This document shows positions 59,209 to 64,000 of a stretch of 64,000 nt of DNA, piece by piece. The notes under the pieces are model-generated. The model ran no database searches and was not told the DNA's origin. It saw nothing but the letters and a program-made list of their open reading frames with translations. This DNA is from an uncultured Acetatifactor sp. (lineage in GTDB: Bacteria; Bacillota; Clostridia; Lachnospirales; Lachnospiraceae), in the NCBI GenBank assembly GCA_910579755.1, contig CAJTVB010000005.1, positions 133,975 through 197,974 of the forward strand, given 5' to 3'. The translations under genes were made by a program, and so were the position numbers. Each line of letters starts with the position of its first letter. The stretch's first letter is position 1.

Positions 59209-61233
59209 TTACAGGCCCTCCATTTCCCCATAGGAATAAATGCAGCCATAAGAAATCTCATTGCATTTTTCAGCCACAGCCTTATCATAATCCCTGATCA
59301 GACCTACAATGACAACAGGATCCTGATCCGCCGGTTTTGCTTCCAGCGCCGCCCCTATCCCTATGAGCAGTGCCGCCATATCATCCTGTCGATAGGAAAA
59401 GCGTGAGGAAGATCCGTACAGTCCCACCATATCATACATCAGATTGTCATAATAATTTACGTATTGGTTCTGGTATATGCACCTGGACTCCTGAACAGCC
59501 TGACTCAGGTCAATGGTCTCCCCTGCCTCCACATCCGAAAACACCAGAATACTTTCTCCAAAATACACGGCCATATAATCCAGATCCCGGGAGGTTTGGT
59601 TTGTTACGGTGCCGACATAGTCTGTGTTGATACCGTCTCCTCTAATCCCGGTGCCCAGTATGGTTCCCTTCCTCTCCGTCTTCCCTCCCGCATACAGAAA
59701 CGCGTTCTCAAAATTCTCCCCTGGGACGATCCCCAGAGAAAGTCCGCCGCTGTGGTTCCTTACGGTATAATGGTAATTGGCGGAATTGGAATAATATCCT
59801 CTGTAATAGCCGTCCCAGCCCGGGCCGGCTGCCTCATACCCCTTCTGCAGAAGCATATCCCAGGACTTCACGCCGGGACGGTATGCCAGAAAATAGGTGT
59901 CCATCCGATCACTGTCGGCCTTCTGCAGAGTGACGGAATATACCTTCGTATCGTTTACCCGGGCCCCTCGTCCAAAGAAAAATACCCCTGCCATAAACAG
60001 CAGACCCAGCGCCGGTACGCAGACCCAGTACCATTCACGTTTTTTACATTTGCGAAGAATCAGGTATAAACCCGGCCCTGCCAGTATCACGTAAACCCCG
60101 ATCAAAACCTGAAGCCATGTAAAATCAATACTGGTATTTTTACCGTCGATAAAGGCCAGCAGCCGCTTGCCGGTATAATCCATATTCGTAGGAAGTGAAG
60201 CATAGCTTTGATAGCTGCTGGAATTCCTCATCACTTCTTCATACAAACTCTGGATTACATAGTCGCCCAGCTTCTGAAGCTCCTTCTCCCCCAGCGAAAT
60301 ATTCAGAATGGATAAGGCACCGTTTTCCAGGACTCCTACAATGGCAGGAAATTCGGCACTTTCATACAAATAATACCCGCCTCTGTTATTATACTCCAGC
60401 TCTGCGAAGGACATTTTTTCAAAATCAACCCCCGCATCTATAAATCCATAATAGTATCCGTATTGGGACATATTGACTGCCCCGGGATTTTCTTCTCCCG
60501 GCTCATAGATCCGCCGGATCCCCACATCGATAAAATCCTTGGTAAACCCGGAAAGCGTCTCCTGTGCATGTGCTCCGGTTCCCAGAATCAGCCAGCCTCC
60601 GTCCTTCGTCCAATCCTGAATGGCCTGTATGCTTTCCTCATCTAAGGATGACACATTAAATTGATCGATGACCAGGAAAAACAGACCGGGCAGCTGCTCC
60701 TTCAGCCTTTCCGGATCCACTTCCGTCAGCTCCAAAGGGTATTCCATTCCCCGGATCATAAAATCTCTGCCGCCGGCATCCATAAAGGTAAGTCCCGAAA
60801 AATTATCTGACAGTATTCCTACAGAAATATTGGATAGTGTATTGCCAAATACATGGTCCAGAGGAATGGTCTGAAGCACTCTGCCCTTTTCATCCAGAAA
60901 ATTTACCGTACAGGATCCCCGGGAGGTATCCACTGCCCGGCTGACGGCAGTAATGGTAAACTGCTTTTTCCCCTGAGCCGGAAGCGTAATTTCTGTATTG
61001 TAGGCACAGTTTCCCATGGCTGAAACCGAAAAAACCACCTGTACCGTTCCGGTAAAATCCTCTCCTTTGTTTGTTGCCGTCACCTGCATCACGTAATTGT
61101 CATTTTCCTGTCTGAGAAGCTCTACATCGGCAGAAAAAGTTTTTACGGGCAATTCATCCGCCAAAACAGTTATGGGGCTGACGCCCGCCAGCAGAATGAA
61201 CAGGCAAAGCATGAGCGCTGTCATTTTTCTCAT
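59209..61233 (-). CDS. Secreted, membrane-anchored protein of the exporter/VWA operon
   Basis: The 674-residue protein has an N-terminal signal sequence (RKMTALMLCLFILLAG, cleavage likely after VLADE). An extracellular beta-rich part with LTLPAQGKKQFTI-like strands is followed by a segment resembling DUF4350/GATase folds (FFLVIDQFNVSSLDEESI, DWTKDGGWLILGTG near 215-235). Two helices lie near 370-430, and the C-terminal half is again extracellular. I know no firm family. It is the first gene of the operon, with GGAGGT nine bases before the ATG at 61233. By position it could be a periplasmic-side subunit of the ABC exporter, as GldG-like proteins are. Confidence 0.75.
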   Translation of the reverse strand: MRKMTALMLCLFILLAGVSPITVLADELPVKTFSADVELLRQENDNYVMQVTATNKGEDFTGTVQVVFSVSAMGNCAYNTEITLPAQGKKQFTITAVSRAVDTSRGSCTVNFLDEKGRVLQTIPLDHVFGNTLSNISVGILSDNFSGLTFMDAGGRDFMIRGMEYPLELTEVDPERLKEQLPGLFFLVIDQFNVSSLDEESIQAIQDWTKDGGWLILGTGAHAQETLSGFTKDFIDVGIRRIYEPGEENPGAVNMSQYGYYYGFIDAGVDFEKMSFAELEYNNRGGYYLYESAEFPAIVGVLENGALSILNISLGEKELQKLGDYVIQSLYEEVMRNSSSYQSYASLPTNMDYTGKRLLAFIDGKNTSIDFTWLQVLIGVYVILAGPGLYLILRKCKKREWYWVCVPALGLLFMAGVFFFGRGARVNDTKVYSVTLQKADSDRMDTYFLAYRPGVKSWDMLLQKGYEAAGPGWDGYYRGYYSNSANYHYTVRNHSGGLSLGIVPGENFENAFLYAGGKTERKGTILGTGIRGDGINTDYVGTVTNQTSRDLDYMAVYFGESILVFSDVEAGETIDLSQAVQESRCIYQNQYVNYYDNLMYDMVGLYGSSSRFSYRQDDMAALLIGIGAALEAKPADQDPVVIVGLIRDYDKAVAEKCNEISYGCIYSYGEMEGL

Positions 61234-61315
61234 GAACAATATACCTCCTGGATCCCTTTACCGTAGTTTACCATGTCAGGTATGGCAAAAACCCGTGTTT
61301 TTTCATAAATAACTA

Positions 61316-61777
61316 TTAAGATTTTATAAATCTGTACATCCGGGACAGATATTCTTCTCCGTCCCCCTGAACCATACACAAAAATTCCCAGCCGTATCGC
61401 TCGTAAAAGCGCGTGTGATCCGTCAGCAGATAAAGGGTATTTACCCCTCTGTTTTCCATGTCCTCACAGGCAAATTGGAGCAGCCTTCCTGCAATGCCCT
61501 GATTCCGGCAGTCTTCCTCCACATATACGGCGCATACGTTCGGGGTCAGATCCTTACGGTCATGAAAGTCGTTTTCAATGACGCCGCACCCGGCAATTAT
61601 CCTTTCGCCATCCATGACCGCGTACCACTGAGGAACCGCCGTTTTTTTCTCCAGGCACATATTGATACTTTCCAGATATGCTACTTTGGGAATTCCCCAT
61701 TTGGAGTGAAACCATTCAGCCGCCTGTTCCGCCAGTTCTCCATGCTCCTGTATTTTCAAAATGCAATAGTTCGTCAT
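61316..61777 (-). CDS. GNAT family N-acetyltransferase
   Basis: The 153-residue protein has the acetyl-CoA loop in VEEDCRNQGIAGRLLQFA near residues 90-107, preceded by NVCAVYVE and followed by LYLLTDHTRFYERYGWEFL, a standard GNAT end. The acceptor is unknown. It overlaps the DUF349 gene by 4 bp (ATGA), so the two are cotranscribed. Confidence 0.9.
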   Translation of the reverse strand: MTNYCILKIQEHGELAEQAAEWFHSKWGIPKVAYLESINMCLEKKTAVPQWYAVMDGERIIAGCGVIENDFHDRKDLTPNVCAVYVEEDCRNQGIAGRLLQFACEDMENRGVNTLYLLTDHTRFYERYGWEFLCMVQGDGEEYLSRMYRFIKS

Positions 61778-63207
61778 CCTCTACCCAATTCAGCCTCCAT
61801 TCGTCCGATCTCCTCCTCAAGCTCTCTGATCTGGGTCTCATCCTGAGAGATCCAATCCATGATCTGGTTCTGCTTGTCGTAATTATTCGTGGTATTCAGG
61901 CGGTCTCTCAGATTGTCAATATTCCGCTGAATATTGCTGATCCGATCCCGCCGGCGCCCAATGGCATCCCGCGTCTTTTCGGCCCACTGTCTGTGCCTTT
62001 CTTCTCCCGATGCTTTTTTCCCGTTCCAGTATGTATCCTGTGCCATACGGAAAGCAGACCAGAGCTGGTCGTCATAGTCCTTTCCGCAAAATCCGATCTC
62101 CTTCCATTCAACGCTCATGCTTTTCATTCTCTCCGCCCCGGCGGCGCTGTAATCGCAGGAGTTGGCATAGCTTTGCGCCTGAGCCACAAGCGCTGCTTTC
62201 GCCTGCCGCCGGATCAAAAATTCTTCTTCCCTTTTCTTCTCTGCCTCCTTCCTTCTTGCGTAAAAATCATTTCTAATACCTTGGAATTCTGCCCAGAGCC
62301 TGTCGTCCTCTTCCTTTCCGGCTGAACCTGCCTGCTTCCAGCGGGAGAGCATTTCCTCCAGTTTCTCATGCGTTCCCTTCCAGTCCTGGGAGTACTGGGC
62401 CACGGCCCCGGCCTCCCTTATGATTTCCTGTTTACGGCTTTTACTCTGTGCGCGAAGCTCATCCAGCCGGTCATAATGCCTGCGCTGACGGTCAAAAAAC
62501 ATCTGGCGTGCGCCTTGAAACTCCTCCCAAAGCGATTTGTCGGCAGGCCCGGCATGTCCGATGGTTTTCCATTGCTCCAGAAGCTCCTTCATCCTGGCGG
62601 AGGTCTTTTTCCAGTCCTCGGAATTTTGAAGCTCCTTAGCCTGTTCAATCAGCCTGCGCTTCTGCTCTATATTCTGCTCCCGCTCCCGTACCCGCCTTTG
62701 ATTCCTTTCCGCCAGTTCCCTGTGCTGGCCTTTTAAGTCCCTCTCCGCCGGCGTATTCATGTCGAATATCCCGGTAAATTCTTCCAGCAGCCGGTCCACA
62801 GCTTCAGGATCATAATCCCTGGTTTTCATAAGCTGCCTGGCTTCATGAAGCAGACGCCTTTTTTCACGGATCGCATCCTCCAGGTCCTTTAACGGATGCT
62901 GCTCCCTGTCGGCGCCGTTATCGTAGATACCTGCCATCTGGCTTTTTTCTTTATAATCTCCGTATTCCTGATAACCGCCCTCGGAATCAGGATGCCTCCA
63001 CATGATCATCTGGTAATTTCCGTCGATTTCCAGTGCCACAAAATGCCCGTGTCCGTCGTTGGCATCTTTTTCCGGATATTTAGGCGTTCCATCCGGATTT
63101 TTTGCGCCATAAAGCACCTCTACAATTTTAGCCTGGGATTCCGGGTGGATCCTTTCGTTTATTTTTGCATAAGGGTCGTCAAAATTTGGAATCTTGTCGT
63201 AGCTCAT
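61774..63207 (-). CDS. DUF349 repeat coiled-coil protein
   Basis: The 477-residue protein has an N-terminal domain of about 95 residues (DGHGHFVALEIDGNYQMIMW) and then long charged helices with at least three DUF349 repeats. The repeat signatures are EQWKTIGHAGPADKSLWEEF near 215, SRWKQAGSAGKEEDDRLWAEF near 285 and VEWKEIGFCGKDYDDQLW near 360. A short coiled coil ends the chain. DUF349 proteins are cytoplasmic and poorly understood. The start ATG has GAGG and the promoter is at 63341-63369. Confidence 0.85.
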   Translation of the reverse strand: MSYDKIPNFDDPYAKINERIHPESQAKIVEVLYGAKNPDGTPKYPEKDANDGHGHFVALEIDGNYQMIMWRHPDSEGGYQEYGDYKEKSQMAGIYDNGADREQHPLKDLEDAIREKRRLLHEARQLMKTRDYDPEAVDRLLEEFTGIFDMNTPAERDLKGQHRELAERNQRRVREREQNIEQKRRLIEQAKELQNSEDWKKTSARMKELLEQWKTIGHAGPADKSLWEEFQGARQMFFDRQRRHYDRLDELRAQSKSRKQEIIREAGAVAQYSQDWKGTHEKLEEMLSRWKQAGSAGKEEDDRLWAEFQGIRNDFYARRKEAEKKREEEFLIRRQAKAALVAQAQSYANSCDYSAAGAERMKSMSVEWKEIGFCGKDYDDQLWSAFRMAQDTYWNGKKASGEERHRQWAEKTRDAIGRRRDRISNIQRNIDNLRDRLNTTNNYDKQNQIMDWISQDETQIRELEEEIGRMEAELGRG

Positions 63208-63340
63208 AATGTAATACCTCTCTGTTTCCTTTCTTACCTTCGTAATTAAAAATCAGGTTTTCTTCCCGCCTCTTATCAATTTTTGAGAACCTTCCCCCTT
63301 TTAAGAGTCCTAAATAATTTTCACCTGCTTTCAGTTTTAT

Positions 63341-63369
63341 ATTATACCGTTTTCCTCTCCGTCTTACAA
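63341..63369 (-). promoter_or_regulatory. Sigma-A promoter of the DUF349-GNAT pair
   Basis: On the minus strand, TTGTAA (63364-63369), a 17-bp spacer and a perfect TATAAT (63341-63346) lie about 130 bp upstream of the DUF349 start. The 221-bp region between that gene and the kinase remnant holds nothing else I can support. Confidence 0.75.
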
Positions 63370-63428
63370 CCATTCTTCCGTACTTCTCCCGAAAATCAGT
63401 AAACTTACACGAATGTGCTGACACGTAT

Positions 63429-63752
63429 TTATTGTATTTTATTACAGTGATCCCGCAGCCAGGCTTTCACATAACTACAATATTTTTCATCAGATCCACT
63501 GAAGCTTAAAAAATATACATAGCATTGCGCCATATAAAATTGTATATTTTTCCAATTATATTCTCCATACTTTGCATATCCTTTAAAAAACTGTTTCTGT
63601 TCTTCCCGGGTTTTCAGAAATTTCTGCCCTGGGCGGAGCAGAATCGCCCAGGCGATGTCAAAATCTCTGTCCCCATATCCGGCCAACTCAAAATCCAGAA
63701 TTCCGCTGATATGATGATCCTCCCAAAGAAGATTTATAACTTCTCGGAATCT
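63429..63752 (-). pseudogene. 3' remnant of an aminoglycoside/choline-kinase-like gene
   Basis: The frame reads INLLWEDHHISGILDFELAG and then YGDRDFDIAWAILLRP to a normal stop. ILDFE-AGYGD-DFDIA is the metal-binding and C-lobe signature of the APH/choline kinase family. The catalytic HGDxxxxN loop should lie just upstream. Only its Asn (INLLW) remains; then come RE and FR and an in-frame TGA at 63753-63755. No N-lobe or start codon is present, so the gene is 5'-truncated after the catalytic loop. A Met inside it could make a non-functional 85-residue product. The cause (recombination or insertion) lies at about 63752. Confidence 0.7.
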
Positions 63753-63898
63753 TCAGCCCTTATTTCATGGGGCTTTCAGAACCTATTTTTCAAAAATCAC
63801 CCACTTTTTTCTCAAAAACACTTGACAAACCAGTCAAAAAATGCGGCGCTTCGCGCCCTTGATTATGAAGTATATTTTTTGATTGGAGGCGATTCTTA

Positions 63899-64000
63899 AT
63901 GTTACCTTGTAACCCTGGCGGACATTCCGCCTACCAGGATACTTTCGTATCCGACTTCCTTAAGGCCTACCCCAATCCCTTTGTGTTTCCCAAAAGCACC
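63899..64000 (+). CDS. Unrecognised gene, first 34 codons (cut by window edge)
   Basis: An ATG at 63899 is preceded by GGAGG with nine bases of spacing, and the frame stays open to the edge (MLPCNPGGHSAYQ, then FLKAYPNPFVFPKST). I do not recognise the family. A TTGACA lies at 63822-63827, but no matching -10 box was found. Its position right after the truncation point of the kinase remnant suggests it came in with the event that broke that gene. Confidence 0.5.
   Translation, partial: MLPCNPGGHSAYQDTFVSDFLKAYPNPFVFPKST

Noticed and set aside
63179..63424. 81-codon minus-strand frame upstream of the DUF349 gene
   Set aside because: It spans the promoter and leader, overlaps the DUF349 start in another frame, has no ribosome site and reads as a highly basic, family-less protein.

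Overview
The window reads as chromosome of a Gram-positive, low-to-mid GC anaerobe of the Clostridia, most likely a gut Lachnospiraceae. The evidence is indirect. Genes are tightly packed with AGGAGG-type ribosome sites and several TTG or GTG starts. Promoters are sigma-A-like, lipoproteins carry a lipobox, the sugar ABC transporter lacks its own ATPase, and the MetH has no reactivation domain. No rRNA, tRNA, CRISPR array or intact insertion sequence was seen.

Region 1 (1-9.2 kb) is housekeeping. It starts with a glycosyltransferase cut by the window edge and a DedA membrane protein. A branched-chain amino acid block follows, transcribed leftward: ilvB, a first ilvN-type regulatory gene, a second ilvN-type gene behind its own strong promoter, ilvC, and a clear terminator. 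Cobalamin-dependent methionine synthase lies upstream of ilvB. A small lipoprotein and two small membrane proteins (DUF2752, DUF4190) follow.

Region 2 (9.4-45.3 kb) is a very large glycoside-utilisation locus, almost all leftward. A DeoR-family regulator is divergent from a binding protein and two permeases. Downstream come a racemase-like protein, an FGGY kinase, a class II bisphosphate aldolase, a GH38 mannosidase, a tetronate-type kinase, a ROK kinase, a second and longer GH38, a GH36, a class II (adducin-type) aldolase, a GH3, a third GH38, NagA, a MATE exporter and an FAD-dependent oxidoreductase. A second leftward operon (45.3-37.8 kb) carries a GH13_18 sucrose-phosphorylase-like enzyme, a fourth GH38, a SIS-domain isomerase and a GH2 beta-mannosidase-like enzyme. 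My reading is import of mannose-rich oligosaccharides or mannosides, intracellular trimming, then phosphorylation and aldol cleavage. The true substrate is not shown by the sequence.

Region 3 (45.6-49.3 kb) holds an unusual protein with two metallo-beta-lactamase domains, convergent with a GH13 alpha-glucosidase that has an extra N-terminal domain.

Region 4 (49.3-61.2 kb) is a leftward operon combining a secreted membrane-anchored protein, an ABC-2 exporter (ATPase and permease), a membrane protein with a Gly/Asn-rich region, a MoxR AAA ATPase, a DUF58 protein and a 1531-residue membrane protein with three von Willebrand A domains. This is the most unusual gene set in the window. It resembles a Bat/MoxR-type envelope assembly system joined to an exporter.

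Region 5 (61.3-64 kb) has a GNAT acetyltransferase, a coiled-coil protein with three DUF349 repeats behind a good promoter, the 3' remnant of an aminoglycoside/choline-kinase-like gene, and the start of an unrecognised rightward gene at the edge.
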